DNA of 34,721 nucleotides from Candidatus Angelobacter sp. (lineage in GTDB: Bacteria > Acidobacteriota > Terriglobia > Terriglobales > Acidobacteriaceae), in the NCBI GenBank assembly GCA_025462835.1, contig JAOAPH010000124.1, forward strand, positions 1 through 34,721. Reading direction: 5' to 3'. Positions 7,047 through 16,819 of the stretch are shown piece by piece. The position numbers and the translations under genes were made by a program. Position 1 is the first letter of the stretch; each line of letters opens with the position of its first letter. The notes beneath the pieces were generated by a model. It was not told the origin of the DNA. It did not search any database and saw nothing but the letters and a program-made list of their open reading frames with translations.

Positions 7047-7725
7047 AAGATTGGTTGGCACCTCGAAAACAAACTACCTCCGACTCCAGGGTGGACGACA
7101 CACAGAGGGACGGGGGGAAACTGATAGTGTCGATGAGCTATCTTAGCGAAAAGTCGCAGTTTCTTCTGAGACCACCGCGTAACCGCTGACACGTCCGTGT
7201 CTACCATTACACGCAGCAATTCCACAGGATCGCTAGAATCCCAGCAAAAAATGGCCTTCCATCATGGACTCAAGATTGCGATTGATCTTCACGATAGCAA
7301 GCAGGACAGGTCACGATGCGTTGGACAGTTCGAAAACCCATTTATGGAAACTACGTTCATCGTTTACTACAACACTACTACCCCAAATACGGCTCTGAAG
7401 CGATTCGATCACTGACATCAGTACGCTCAGCGATCGCGCGCCTCCCTTTTCGGCTGTCCTCCGCTAATGTGGCGCTCCGGCCCGAATTCACGAAATCTGA
7501 TTACCATTCCCCTTCCCAAATCGGTTCGAAAAAAGGGCAACCGCCTAGTACCGGAGGCATCATACCGCCAGAAAGACACGCCCATTTACGGCCAGCTCAG
7601 GCGAGAGGTGCGGGAGTGTGAATTCTCGCGGGATCAAGAGTGCAGTTGGGGTTCATGAGATTACGATCAGATGATCCCAACACACATTGCTGGCCTTGGG
7701 TGAGCCTTGCCTTTGGAGGGTCACA
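7047..7725. other. Long divergent intergenic region between the sigma-54 activator and fdh
   Basis: About 680 bases separate the regulator start from the formate dehydrogenase start. I find no convincing gene: the short ORFs here match nothing I recognise and have poor start context. A small palindrome GACACG-TC-CGTGTC is present at 7188-7201. GGAGGG at 7715-7720 is the ribosome binding site of the dehydrogenase gene. No consensus sigma-54 promoter or enhancer of the 2512/4540 type is visible. The length suggests complex regulation or a decayed gene. Confidence 0.5.
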
Positions 7726-10700
7726 ATGATCAAGGAACTTCTCTCAAGCTGGCCGGTTATTCGGCAGATCAGAACTGGGTCGAACGGAACCGGTCCCGAA
7801 GTAATGAGCGAAAGGACCCGCAATCTGCAGCCTCGCACGGTCGGCGCCAAGGTCGCGCGTTCTGTGTGTCCCTACTGCGGAGTTGGCTGCGGCCAACTGG
7901 TTTATCACAAGAATGGGAAGCTGATCTCTATTGAGGGCGATCCAGATTCACCGGTCTCACGCGGGCGCCTCTGCCCCAAGGGTTCCGATACTTACGAGCT
8001 ACATACCCATCCCGCGCGCCTGAAGAAGGTGAAATATCGCCGACCGTATTCGCGACAGTGGGAAGAACTCGATCTCGAGACCGCGATGAACATGGTCGCT
8101 GATCGAGTGTGGGAATCGCGTGAGCGCACGTTTGTAGAAAAAGAGAACGGCGCCACGGTGATGCACACCCTTGGCATCTGCCACCTCGGCGGAGCCACCA
8201 TGGACATTGAAGAAAACTATTTGATACGCAAGCTGTTCACCGGCGGACTGGGAATGAGTTGCATCAGCAACCAGGCCCGTATATGACATAGCTCTACGGT
8301 ACCCGGTCTGGGTACCTCATTCGGGCGCGGCGGCGCGACCATGGCCCAGCAAGACCTTTCGAATGCCGATGCGATCTTGATCATGGGATCCAACATGGCG
8401 GAAAACCATCCTGTCGGTTTCCAGTGGGTGATTGAGGCGCGCGAGAAGAACAAAGCGACGGTTATTCACGTTGACCCACGATTCACGCGGACCTCTGCCA
8501 TGGCAGACATCTGGGTGCCCCTACGCTGTGGCAGCGACATAGTGTTCCTTGGAGGATTGATCCACTACGTCTTGGAGAATGAAAAGTACTTTCGTGACTA
8601 CGTTGTGCATTACACGAATGCGCCTACTCTCCTGCGGGAGGATTTCCGCGACACGGAAGACTTGGACGGCTTCTTCTCCGGCTGGGACGCGGAGAAAAAA
8701 CTATACGATCCGACTACCTGGCTGTACGAAGGCACGCCTGAAAAGGGAGCACTCTTCGGAGGGCCGCTACCTAACGTTGAAAAAGACCAGCTGCAAGGCG
8801 GACATGAAAAGCGCGGAGTCGTAGGCCCGGGACAGACCGCCGAAACTGCCGAGCAGGATTTCACATTACAGCATCCCCGTTGCGTGTTTCAGGTATTGAA
8901 GAAGCACTTCGCGCGTTACACGCCGGAGATGGTGGAGCAGAGCTGCGGCGTGCCAAGGGAGTTGTTTCAAAAAGTCGCAGAAGCGTATTGCTCAGCATCC
9001 GGGCCGGACAAAACCGGAGCTATTTGCTACGCCCTCGGCTGGACACACCACTCCAATGGCGTGCAGATCATTCGCTCCGCGGCCATCCTGCAAATGCTAT
9101 TAGGAAACATGGGACGTCCAGGCGGAGGAATAATGGCTCTTCGAGGACATGCCTCCATTCAAGGCTCCACTGATGTGGCCACGTTGTATGACTCCTTACC
9201 TGGTTACCTGCCCACGCCGGTGTTCAACAGGGACGCTGGCAGTCTGAAAGACTACATCACATACAACAAAGCGAAAACCGGAGAGTGGTCGAATTTCGAC
9301 AAGTACATCATCAGCTTCCTCAAAGCCTACTACGGCGATTCTGCCACCCTGGAGAACGATTTTTGCTTCGATTATCTTCCGCGCGTTACCGGAGACCACT
9401 CACACTTCGGCTACTGGCTAGAGATGGCTGACGGCAAGGTGGAAGGCCTGTTCATGATGGGACAGAACCCGGGCGTGGGCGGTCCAAATGGACGTTTGGA
9501 GCGCAAGGCACTGGCCAAGCTGAAATGGTTGGTGGTTCGGGACATGGTGGAATGCGAGCCCGCTTCCTTCTGGTACAAGTCACCGGAGGTGGAACGCGGT
9601 GAACTTAGTCCCGAGACCGTTGCGACCGAGGTATTTCTCTTCCCCACATCCGGCGTGTCAGAAAAGGCCGGCACCTTTACCAACACGCAACGCCTACTCC
9701 AATTTCATGAGAAAGGAGGCGACCCTCCAGGTGATTCAACCAGCGATACTTGGTTCATGGTTCACTTGGGCCGTCGGCTGAAAGCGAAGGCTGCGGCCGA
9801 TCCGCGGCCACGGAATGCTCCGCTAAATGCTCTCACATGGGACTATTCAGTGGCTGGGAAGGACGCCGAGCCCAAGGTCGAAGAAGTTCTGCAGGAGATC
9901 AATGGCCGGACCACCGCCGATCATCGTCTAATTTCGGGTTACGCCGAACTAAAAGCGGATGGTTCAACCGCATGCGGCACCTGGATTTACTCCGGTTGCT
10001 ATCCGGAGCCGGGAAAGAATCGACCGAATGAACGGCAATCGCGCGACCTTTACGGTCGTGGATGGGGCTTTGCCTGGCCATTAGACCGACGCATCCTTTA
10101 TAACCGTGCCTCGGCGCGTCCGGACGGAAAGCCTTGGAGTGAGAGGAAGAAGCTGGTTTGGTGGGATGAGCAGCAAAAGCAGTGGACTGGTCTGGATGTC
10201 CCAGATTTTTATCGGGACAAGCCTCCCGATTACAAGCCGCCGAAAGGAGCCGTCGGTGCAGCGGGAATCGCCGGGGACCAACCGTTCATCCTCCATCCTG
10301 ACGGCGTAGCCTGGTTATTTGTCAGCGTGGGGCTAAAGGATGGTCCCTTGCCGGCACATTACGAGCCACTGGAATCGCCGCTTCCCAATGCTTTGTATAA
10401 GGGCACGAATTCGGATCCGGCGGCGATGAAGAAAGAGCGTCCCGACAATCCATACGCACGATCGCCCGGGGATCCGCGCTTCCCGTATGTCCTCTCGACA
10501 TATCGTCTCACTGAACACCACACAGCGGGGGGAATGAGTCGAACTCTCAGTCACCTGGCAGAACTGCAACCCGAGCTGTTCTGCGAAGTGTCACCAGAGT
10601 TGGCGTCTGAGATTGGTTTGCAGCACGGGGCCTTCGCAACCATCACTTCACCGCGCGGCATTGTGGAGGCCCGAGTGATGGTGACAAATCGCTTGAAGCC

Positions 10701-10926
10701 GCTGACGGTTGCAGGTCGTTGTATCCATCAGGTTGGCCTTCCATTCCACTTCGGCACCAACGGCTTAGTTACCGGTGATTCAGCCAACGACTTGCTACCC
10801 ATCTCCGAGGAGCCAAACGTTCGCATCATGGAAGCCAAGGCGCTAGTGTGCGACATCACTCCGGGCAGGCGTCCGCGAGGAAAAGCAGCGCTCGAGTTCC
10901 TCGCAAGAAAGATGGAGGCGGCATGA
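7726..10926 (+). CDS. fdnG: Formate dehydrogenase, catalytic alpha subunit, selenocysteine-containing (FdnG-type)
   Basis: This is a molybdenum/tungsten bis-MGD enzyme oxidising formate to CO2. An in-frame TGA at 8284-8286 (residue 187) lies in the context NQARI-Sec-HSSTVPGLGTSFGRG, the active-site position of selenocysteine in FdhF/FdnG/FdoG. A SECIS hairpin follows. The N-terminal 4Fe-4S motif is C48-x2-C51-x3-C55-x27-C83 (CPYCGVGC, GRLCPKG). Both halves around the TGA are in one frame and continuous in homology, and the total is about 1066 residues, close to FdnG. The start ATG at 7726 has GGAGGG five bases upstream. The N-terminus MIKELLSSWPVIRQIRTG has no twin-arginine signal, unlike E. 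coli FdnG, which suggests a cytoplasm-facing enzyme. The 3' end overlaps the beta subunit start (ATGA). Automatic calling would split or truncate the gene at the TGA. Confidence 0.95.
8284..8316 (+). promoter_or_regulatory. Selenocysteine UGA codon and bacterial SECIS hairpin
   Basis: The TGA is at 8284-8286. Downstream, GGTACCC (8298-8304) pairs perfectly with GGGTACC (8310-8316) around the loop GGTCT. In E. coli fdhF the SECIS apical loop also carries GGUCU, 18 bases after the UGA. Here the spacing from TGA to GGTCT is also 18 bases. This directs SelB-dependent selenocysteine insertion rather than termination. The selA, selB and selC genes are not in the window. Confidence 0.9.
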
Positions 10927-11771
10927 GCACTTCTACTGATTTTGAAACGGGCCACTCCGGCCACACCACCGCATTCCTGACTGATTCAACATTGTGTATT
11001 GGCTGCAAGGCGTGCGAGGTAGCGTGTAAGGAATGGAACGGTGTTAGTGCAGACGGGTTCGACTGGTCAGGCTTCTCTTACGACAACACGGGTCATGTGG
11101 GGCACTCGACGTGGCGACATGTGAAATTTGTAGAGGGCGATCCTCAACCGGGCTTCGGCGGAAATTCCGGCGAAACTATCTCATGGGAATTTTCGTCCGA
11201 CGTATGCAAGCACTGTGAGGTGGCCGGCTGTCTCGAAGCATGTCCCACCGGCGCGATCACGCGAATGGAATTCGGCGCAGTGTACGTGCAGCCTGACATT
11301 TGCAATGGCTGCTCATACTGCGTAGTGGCTTGCCCTTTCGGCGTGGTGCAGAAGAACGTTGAGGACGGGCGCGCGTTCAAGTGCACATTCTGTTCTGATC
11401 GGCAGCGGGTTGGACTGGAACCTGCTTGCGCAAAGGCATGTCCCACGCAGTCGATCAAATTTGGCGAGATCAATGAGCTTCGCAATGAAGCGCAGGACCG
11501 CCTGCAGGAATTGAGGGCGCGCGGCATCGAAGATGCGACCGTCTATGACCCGCAGGACACGAGCGTGGGCGGGATCCACTCGATCTTTCTTGTTCGCGGT
11601 GATCCGCGTACTTACAATCTCCCGCCCAAACCCGAAGTGCCGACCATCTATTTGAAAGACGGCTGGCGATCGGCAGGAATCGCCGCCGGCATGATGGTGG
11701 TGGCAGGCTTGGCCGCATTCTTGAGTACTCCGTCGAAGAACGGAAAACGTCTGGAAGGAGCCGCCAGATGA
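10923..11771 (+). CDS. fdnH: Formate dehydrogenase iron-sulfur beta subunit (FdnH-like)
   Basis: This electron-transfer subunit carries electrons from the selenoenzyme to the membrane partner. The 282-residue protein has four ferredoxin-type cysteine clusters in order: CIGCKACEVACKEWN, CKHCEVAGCLEACPTGAI, CNGCSYCVVACPFGVV, and CTFCSD with the later CAKACPTQSI. This matches the four 4Fe-4S clusters of FdnH/HybA-type proteins. One hydrophobic segment near the C-terminus (AGIAAGMMVVAGLAAFL, about 251-267) probably anchors it in the membrane. A longer ORF begins at 10848, but the ATG at 10923 overlaps the alpha-subunit stop (ATGA) with a GGAGGCGGC sequence before it, and its product begins like other family members. 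The end overlaps the NrfD gene in the same way. Confidence 0.93.
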   Translation: MSTSTDFETGHSGHTTAFLTDSTLCIGCKACEVACKEWNGVSADGFDWSGFSYDNTGHVGHSTWRHVKFVEGDPQPGFGGNSGETISWEFSSDVCKHCEVAGCLEACPTGAITRMEFGAVYVQPDICNGCSYCVVACPFGVVQKNVEDGRAFKCTFCSDRQRVGLEPACAKACPTQSIKFGEINELRNEAQDRLQELRARGIEDATVYDPQDTSVGGIHSIFLVRGDPRTYNLPPKPEVPTIYLKDGWRSAGIAAGMMVVAGLAAFLSTPSKNGKRLEGAAR

Positions 11772-12850
11772 GAGATCCAGCAAGGCGTGAGCATACTCCC
11801 GACGCCGCGCGCGAAGCGCGGCTCGTCAGCATCCGCAGGGAAGCAGAGAAAAAAGGCCGCTTGGTAGAACAAGGAGTGCGGCCGAAAGGCGCTCCATTTC
11901 CTAAGGCATCGCCCGAAACAGGCTACTACGGTATTCCCCTTTTGAAGGAGCCGCAATGGACTTGGGAAATCCCCGTTTATTTCTTTGTCGGAGGGGCCGC
12001 AGGCGCCGCCGCACTGATCGGGGCACTAGCCAAGGTGACCGGCAAGGACGAGGGACTTGCGCGCGATGCGCGCCTGGTTGCGGCAGGTGGTGGAATCCTC
12101 TCAACAGGGTTGCTGATCTCCGACCTGGGCAGGCCTGAGCGTTTTCTCAACATGCTGCGGGTGTTCAAGATCCAGAGCCCGATGTCAGTGGGCGCGTGGG
12201 TGCTCGCGCTCTTCGGCAGCTCTGCCGGCGCTGCGGCGTTTGCTCAGGTCGTAGATGACAGATTGAAGATCGGCCCCGTCCGCGTGTTGGGAAATGTCGC
12301 CGAAGGATTTTCCGCAGCCATGGGATTGCCGCTGGCCACCTACACAGGAGTGCTCATCGGCGCTACGGCCATTCCAGCATGGAACCACAATGTCAAAACG
12401 CTGCCAATACATTTTGGAATGTCAGGGCTGGGAGCGGGGGTTTCCGTTCTGGAATTAATGGGTCACGACGATAGCCCGGCGCTCAACGTGCTCGGGATCG
12501 GTGCATCTGCGGTAGAAAGTTATGAGGGCGTGCAGCTGGAATTCAAGCGCGATTCCGTCAATCGTCCGCTGAAGCATGGGCTGACAGGTTGGACCACACG
12601 ATTAGGCAGCGTCCTCGCAGGACCTGTTCCTTTGGCGCTACGCATAATCGCAAGTGCTTCCGGATCGCGACGACTGCGCCGTGCCGCGGCATGGTCGAGC
12701 ATTGCCGGAAGCATTTTGACGCGCGTCGGTTGGATCTATGCAGGTCACGAATCAGCGAGAGACTGGCGCATCCCGCTACAGATAAAGGAAACACCATCAA
12801 CCCCGGAGCTGACATCGAGGCGGGACATTCCGCAGATGCGAGCAGGTTGA
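11768..12850 (+). CDS. nrfD: NrfD/PsrC-type membrane subunit of formate dehydrogenase
   Basis: This integral membrane protein is expected to pass electrons to the quinone pool. After a charged N-terminal stretch of about 60 residues, hydrophobic segments begin with TWEIPVYFFVGGAAGAAALIGAL, followed by GGGILSTGLLISDLGRPERF and MSVGAWVLALFGSSAGAA. The family signature DLGRPERFLNMLRVFKIQSP is present. The 360-residue length fits. NrfD proteins lack haem, unlike the cytochrome b subunit FdnI, so this complex differs from E. coli FDH-N in its membrane anchor. The ATG overlaps the stop of the beta-subunit gene (ATGA), and the gene closes the three-subunit core. The odd feature is the long hydrophilic N-terminal extension. 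Confidence 0.88.
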   Translation: MRDPARREHTPDAAREARLVSIRREAEKKGRLVEQGVRPKGAPFPKASPETGYYGIPLLKEPQWTWEIPVYFFVGGAAGAAALIGALAKVTGKDEGLARDARLVAAGGGILSTGLLISDLGRPERFLNMLRVFKIQSPMSVGAWVLALFGSSAGAAAFAQVVDDRLKIGPVRVLGNVAEGFSAAMGLPLATYTGVLIGATAIPAWNHNVKTLPIHFGMSGLGAGVSVLELMGHDDSPALNVLGIGASAVESYEGVQLEFKRDSVNRPLKHGLTGWTTRLGSVLAGPVPLALRIIASASGSRRLRRAAAWSSIAGSILTRVGWIYAGHESARDWRIPLQIKETPSTPELTSRRDIPQMRAG

Positions 12851-12909
12851 CGTGCTAAAAAATTGGCGCCATCGTGTGCTCCGCGGAGGCGTTCAAGGAG
12901 GATGGATTC

Positions 12910-14190
12910 ATGTCTTCAACAGGACGTGTGCCAACAGACGGCGGCACCTTGACGAACCGGTGGAGCGTGGCGGTCGCGGGCGTGATCATGCAGATTGCGC
13001 TCGGCGCGGTGTATGCCTGGAGCGTATTCCGCATTCCGCTGACCAAGGCATTCGGCTGGACGATCACTGAGGTCACATTTACATTCACGCTGAGCATCCT
13101 CGTACTCGGCTTTGCCGCATTTGTAGGCGGGCTCTGGATGCGGAAAGTAGGTCCACGGAAGGTAGCCATCACCGCTGGGATCTTCTACGGAGCCGGCGTC
13201 TTCCTTGCAAGCTTTTCTGGCGGACATCTTTGGTGGCTGTATTTCTCGTACGGCTTGCTCGGGGGCATCGGCTTGGGACTGGGCTACATTGTACCGGTCG
13301 CAACGCTGGTCAAGTGGTTCCCAGATAAGCGAGGCATGATCACGGGTCTCGCCGTGGCAGGATTCGGAGCCGGAGCGCTCATCACTGCGCCAATCGCGAC
13401 GCGACTAATTGTGAGTGTCGGAGTACTCAAGACGTTTGCGATTCTTGGGATCGCATACTTCATTGCCGTCACGTTCGGCGCGCTGTTCATGAAAGATCCA
13501 CCACCAGGATATGTCCCGCCCGGTTGGACTCCTTCCGCGGCTGAACAACGCCAGCGTGCGGCCCAAGACTTCACACTAAGGCATGCGTTGAGTACTTGGC
13601 AGTGGTACGCATTATGGGCGTTGTTGTTTCTGAACACATCGGCGGGAATTTCGATCATTTCGCAAGCAGCGCCAATGGCCCAGGAGATTACGGGAGTGAG
13701 CGCCGCGACGGCAGCGGGAATGGTAGGAATCATCTCGATTGCTAATGGAGCGGGCCGCTTTCTGTGGGCGTGGTTCTCTGACCTAGTCGGACGTCGCTGG
13801 GTGTTTCTGGCGATGTTTCTTATTCAGGCTGTGATCTTTTATCTAATGCCGCGCGCCACGACATTCTCGACATTCACCACCCTCGCGTTCATCGTCCTGC
13901 TTTGTTATGGAGGTGGTTTCGGGACAATGCCGGCATTTGCCGCAGATTATTTCGGAACAAAGGACGTTGGTTCAATCTACGGGCTGATGCTGACCGCATG
14001 GGGTTTTGCTGCAGTGTTGGGACCAACATTGATCGCCACAATCCGGCAACGCACCGGGGCGTACAGCGAGGCCCTCACCGTGATCTCATTTATTGTGCTG
14101 GTCGCCGCAGTTATTCCGCTAATCATCCGTCCGCCTACGAGCGGGGCTGCACCCGCCAGAACGAGGGAACCTAGTCCGCGAGCGGCTTAG
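12910..14190 (+). CDS. oxlT: MFS transporter, OxlT-like (oxalate/formate antiporter family)
   Basis: This is a 12-helix major facilitator of the oxalate:formate exchanger group. The 426-residue product opens with the characteristic WSVAVAGVIMQIALGAVYAW and FRIPLTKAFGW. Loop motifs include FPDKRGMITGLAVAGFGAGA between helices 4 and 5, and FSDLVGRRWVFL with GGGFGTMPAFAADYFG in the second half. A longer ORF begins at 12874, but AAGGAGG sits just before the ATG at 12910, which is the better start. It lies 59 bases after the NrfD gene and probably belongs to the same operon. Import of formate, or exchange of formate with oxalate or another carboxylate, would feed the dehydrogenase. No oxalyl-CoA decarboxylase or formyl-CoA transferase gene is visible here, so the substrate is inferred. 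Confidence 0.85.
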   Translation: MSSTGRVPTDGGTLTNRWSVAVAGVIMQIALGAVYAWSVFRIPLTKAFGWTITEVTFTFTLSILVLGFAAFVGGLWMRKVGPRKVAITAGIFYGAGVFLASFSGGHLWWLYFSYGLLGGIGLGLGYIVPVATLVKWFPDKRGMITGLAVAGFGAGALITAPIATRLIVSVGVLKTFAILGIAYFIAVTFGALFMKDPPPGYVPPGWTPSAAEQRQRAAQDFTLRHALSTWQWYALWALLFLNTSAGISIISQAAPMAQEITGVSAATAAGMVGIISIANGAGRFLWAWFSDLVGRRWVFLAMFLIQAVIFYLMPRATTFSTFTTLAFIVLLCYGGGFGTMPAFAADYFGTKDVGSIYGLMLTAWGFAAVLGPTLIATIRQRTGAYSEALTVISFIVLVAAVIPLIIRPPTSGAAPARTREPSPRAA

Positions 14191-14212
14191 AAGCGAGTAC
14201 TCGAGGCGAGCT

Positions 14213-14887
14213 TCAGGGTGTCATCGCACCCGAGTAAATGGCCATGCCCACCACGGCGTCTGCGCCGATTGCATCCAACTCATCTACTTCTGCCAAAGAA
14301 CTGATCCCGCCGCCGACAATCAACTTCTTGCTCGTCACTTTCACAAGCTGTCGCGCAACATGCATCGGGAAGCCACTCATGCAGCCCTCCGTATCGACAT
14401 GCGTATAAAGAAAAGAGTGACAGTACGGATCCAAAATCGCTATTGCACTCTCGGCTGTGATTGGAACAGTTTCACGCCAGCCATTTACGGCGAGTTGTCC
14501 GGCCTTACTATCAACCGAAAAAACCAACTTGTCGGGGCCAATCTCATCCGCCAATTTTCTGGCAAACTCAACATCGATCTTCCCGCCGGAAATGAGAGCT
14601 GATCCCACGACAACACGCTGCGCGCCCGCGGCCAGCACCTCACGCGCTATGGCCACGCTAGAAATGCCGCCCCCAACTTGGCAGTGCAGCCGTTTACAAA
14701 GAACTGAAACAAACTCACGGTTCGAGCCTTCTCGCTTGGCCGCGTCCAGGTCCACAATGTGCACTAGCGGATACTTCTCAAACTTCCTGATCCAAGGTTC
14801 CGCATCCGTGAATTCCAAGGCTTTCTTTTCGCCTTGCACTAGCTGTACGACTTTGCCGCCCATAAGATCAATGCATGGAATCAGCAT
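14213..14887 (-). CDS. hisA: ProFAR isomerase HisA
   Basis: Phosphoribosylformimino-5-aminoimidazole carboxamide ribotide isomerase, histidine step 4. The 224-residue TIM barrel shows the N-terminal catalytic Asp in [16 protein letters not shown] and the second catalytic Asp in FSVDSKAG. Phosphate-binding Gly-rich loops are present ([16 protein letters not shown]). The ORF also offers a GTG at 14893, but the ATG at 14887 overlaps the hisF stop as ATGCTGA, the same arrangement used at the hisH/hisF junction, so I prefer it. It is the last gene of the his operon and ends only 22 bases from the end of the converging formate operon. Confidence 0.95.
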   Translation of the reverse strand: MLIPCIDLMGGKVVQLVQGEKKALEFTDAEPWIRKFEKYPLVHIVDLDAAKREGSNREFVSVLCKRLHCQVGGGISSVAIAREVLAAGAQRVVVGSALISGGKIDVEFARKLADEIGPDKLVFSVDSKAGQLAVNGWRETVPITAESAIAILDPYCHSFLYTHVDTEGCMSGFPMHVARQLVKVTSKKLIVGGGISSLAEVDELDAIGADAVVGMAIYSGAMTP

Positions 14888-15645
14888 GGCCACCTCACCG
14901 GGACGCCAGAGTCATTCAAAGTTTGCTTAAGTTCACGCACACTGTGGATTCCAAAATGAAAAATGGATGCCGCCAATGCCGCGTCTGCCTTGCCTTTTTG
15001 GAAAACGTCCACAAAGTGCTGCGCGTTTCCGGCTCCTCCAGATGCGATCACAGGGATGCTCAAAGACTCTCCCAATTGGCGGGTTAGCTCGCAATCGAAT
15101 CCCGCTCTTGTACCGTCGCATTTCATGGACGTCAGTAATATCTCTCCTGCGCCACGCTCTTCCGCCTCGCGCGCCCATACCAGCACTCCTTTTCCTGTCG
15201 CTCTTCGACCGCCATTGACTGTCACCTCTGGCTGACCATCCTCCCCGGCACCGGCATCGATTGCCACCACCACAGCTTGCGATCCGAATCGGTTAGCGAT
15301 CTCTGTTATTAACTCCGGACGTGATACCGCAGCCGAGTTGATACTGACCTTGTCCGCACCGGCGTCAAATACACTCATCGCATCTGCGAACGTGCGTATG
15401 CCGCCTCCCACGGTGAAAGGAATGAATAAGTTTTGCGCTGTGCGCCGGACTGTATCAAGTAATGTTTTCCGGCCTTCATGCGTCGCCGAGATGTCCAGTA
15501 GCACGATCTCATCCGCGCCCGAAGCCGCATGCAATCTCGCCAATTGAACGGGATCACCAGCATCCTGCAGCTCCGTGAATTGGACTCCCTTCACCACACG
15601 TCCGGCATCCACATCCAGACAAGCGATGATGCGCTTGGTCAGCAT
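14881..15645 (-). CDS. hisF: Imidazole glycerol phosphate synthase, cyclase subunit HisF
   Basis: HisF uses ammonia from HisH to form imidazole glycerol phosphate and AICAR from PRFAR. The 254-residue TIM barrel has the catalytic Asp in [16 protein letters not shown] and the second in [13 protein letters not shown]. Phosphate loops TVGGGIR and ASGGAGN are present. The start ATG at 15645 overlaps the end of hisH by seven bases (ATGCTGA), consistent with tight coupling of the two subunits of one enzyme. All catalytic residues that I can check are present. Confidence 0.97.
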   Translation of the reverse strand: MLTKRIIACLDVDAGRVVKGVQFTELQDAGDPVQLARLHAASGADEIVLLDISATHEGRKTLLDTVRRTAQNLFIPFTVGGGIRTFADAMSVFDAGADKVSINSAAVSRPELITEIANRFGSQAVVVAIDAGAGEDGQPEVTVNGGRRATGKGVLVWAREAEERGAGEILLTSMKCDGTRAGFDCELTRQLGESLSIPVIASGGAGNAQHFVDVFQKGKADAALAASIFHFGIHSVRELKQTLNDSGVPVRWPC

Positions 15646-16235
15646 GCGAACTCCTGGAAGTTTTTCAAGACACGCAAACCTGCTTCACCTGACTTTTCGG
15701 GATGAAACTGCACACCAAACGCCCTGCCGCGCTCGATCACTGCCGGGAATTCCCCGCCATACTCTGTTACTGCGACACAATCTTTGCTCATAATTCCGCT
15801 ATAGGAGTGCGTGTAGTAAAAGAATTCGCCATCTTCAATTTCGTGCAATAACCGCGATTGGCCTCTCATACAAACCTTGTTCCAGCCAACGTGCGGCGAC
15901 TTGACCTCTGTGCCAAACCGCTTGCATTCTTCTCTCAGCAAACCTAATCCGGAAACTCCGGGCGCCTCCGCACTTCCTGCAAACATCCATTGCATGCCTA
16001 CGCAGATTCCCAAGAACGGCTTCCCTGCCTCGATCGCCTCCGATATCGGAGCGCGTAAATGAAGATCATCCAAAACTCTGGTCGATGCGAAATGTCCGAC
16101 GCCCGGTAGCACTATCGCATCTGCCAGACGCACTACATCCGGATCGGATGTCACTGCTGCTCCTGCGCCGATGAAGCGGAACGCTTTCAGCACAGAAGTC
16201 ATGTTGCCGGCGCGATAATCGACGATTGCGATCAC
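15639..16235 (-). CDS. hisH: Imidazole glycerol phosphate synthase, glutamine amidotransferase subunit HisH
   Basis: This class I glutaminase supplies ammonia to HisF. The 198-residue protein has the nucleophilic Cys in [11 protein letters not shown] and the His-x-Glu pair in [10 protein letters not shown]. The oxyanion region VLPGVGHF is also present. It starts with GTG at 16235, overlapping the hisB stop (GTGA). It is upstream of and overlaps hisF, its partner. Confidence 0.96.
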   Translation of the reverse strand: MIAIVDYRAGNMTSVLKAFRFIGAGAAVTSDPDVVRLADAIVLPGVGHFASTRVLDDLHLRAPISEAIEAGKPFLGICVGMQWMFAGSAEAPGVSGLGLLREECKRFGTEVKSPHVGWNKVCMRGQSRLLHEIEDGEFFYYTHSYSGIMSKDCVAVTEYGGEFPAVIERGRAFGVQFHPEKSGEAGLRVLKNFQEFAC

Positions 16236-16819
16236 AGTAGCCCCTTAGTGCTGGGTAGCATTTTCGCTAGACGCTTTTCCTTCGAGCACGCCACCCGTAC
16301 CGCGCGTGCAAAGGCCTTGAACAGCGATTCGATCTTGTGATGGTTGGAACGCCCGTACAAGAGTTTGACGTGTACATTCGCCCGCGCTCCGCGTGCAAAG
16401 CCATCGAAGAAGTCGTGCACTAGCTCCGATTGCAAATCGCCCACTAATCGCGTGCGAACCTTTGTCTCGACCACACTCTCAGAGCGCCCGCCAAAATCCA
16501 CAGCCGCCATGCCCAGGGTTTCATCCATAGGCATCAGAAAATATCCAGCACGGAGGATTCCGCGCTTGTTTCCAAGCGCCCGGTCAAATGCTTCTCCCAG
16601 TGCAATACCAACATCTTCCACCGTGTGATGTTGATCCACATCAAGATCGCCATCGCAGTTGAGATCCAGATCAAAAGCACCGTGCCGGGCGAACAGTTCC
16701 AGCATGTGATCGAAAAAACGGATACCCGTTGAAACCTTGTAACGTCCCCGACCCTCGATAGTAAGAGCAAGCCGGATATCGGTTTCATTGGTTTTGCGCT
16801 GCAGTCTTGTGGTTCTCAT
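16232..16819 (-). CDS. hisB: Imidazoleglycerol-phosphate dehydratase HisB
   Basis: Monofunctional dehydratase, histidine step 6, about the usual length at 195 residues. The metal-binding His-rich motifs [17 protein letters not shown] and [16 protein letters not shown] are intact, as is the later [17 protein letters not shown] and [16 protein letters not shown]. There is no phosphatase domain, so histidinol-phosphate phosphatase must be encoded elsewhere. The ATG at 16819 overlaps the hisC stop (ATGA). Confidence 0.97.
   Translation of the reverse strand: MRTTRLQRKTNETDIRLALTIEGRGRYKVSTGIRFFDHMLELFARHGAFDLDLNCDGDLDVDQHHTVEDVGIALGEAFDRALGNKRGILRAGYFLMPMDETLGMAAVDFGGRSESVVETKVRTRLVGDLQSELVHDFFDGFARGARANVHVKLLYGRSNHHKIESLFKAFARAVRVACSKEKRLAKMLPSTKGLL

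Noticed and set aside
7316..7658. Short ORFs in the 7.1-7.7 kb gap as an insertion-sequence remnant
   Set aside because: No transposase motif, terminal inverted repeat or target duplication could be found.
7691..7705. Possible sigma-54 promoter before fdh (TGGCCT-N5-GAGC)
   Set aside because: Only the GG and GC doublets fit; AC and TT are missing, and no enhancer of the 2512/4540 type lies upstream.
8284..8286. In-frame stop splitting formate dehydrogenase into two genes or a pseudogene
   Set aside because: The position is the known selenocysteine site, the reading frame and homology continue on both sides, and a SECIS hairpin with correct loop and spacing follows.
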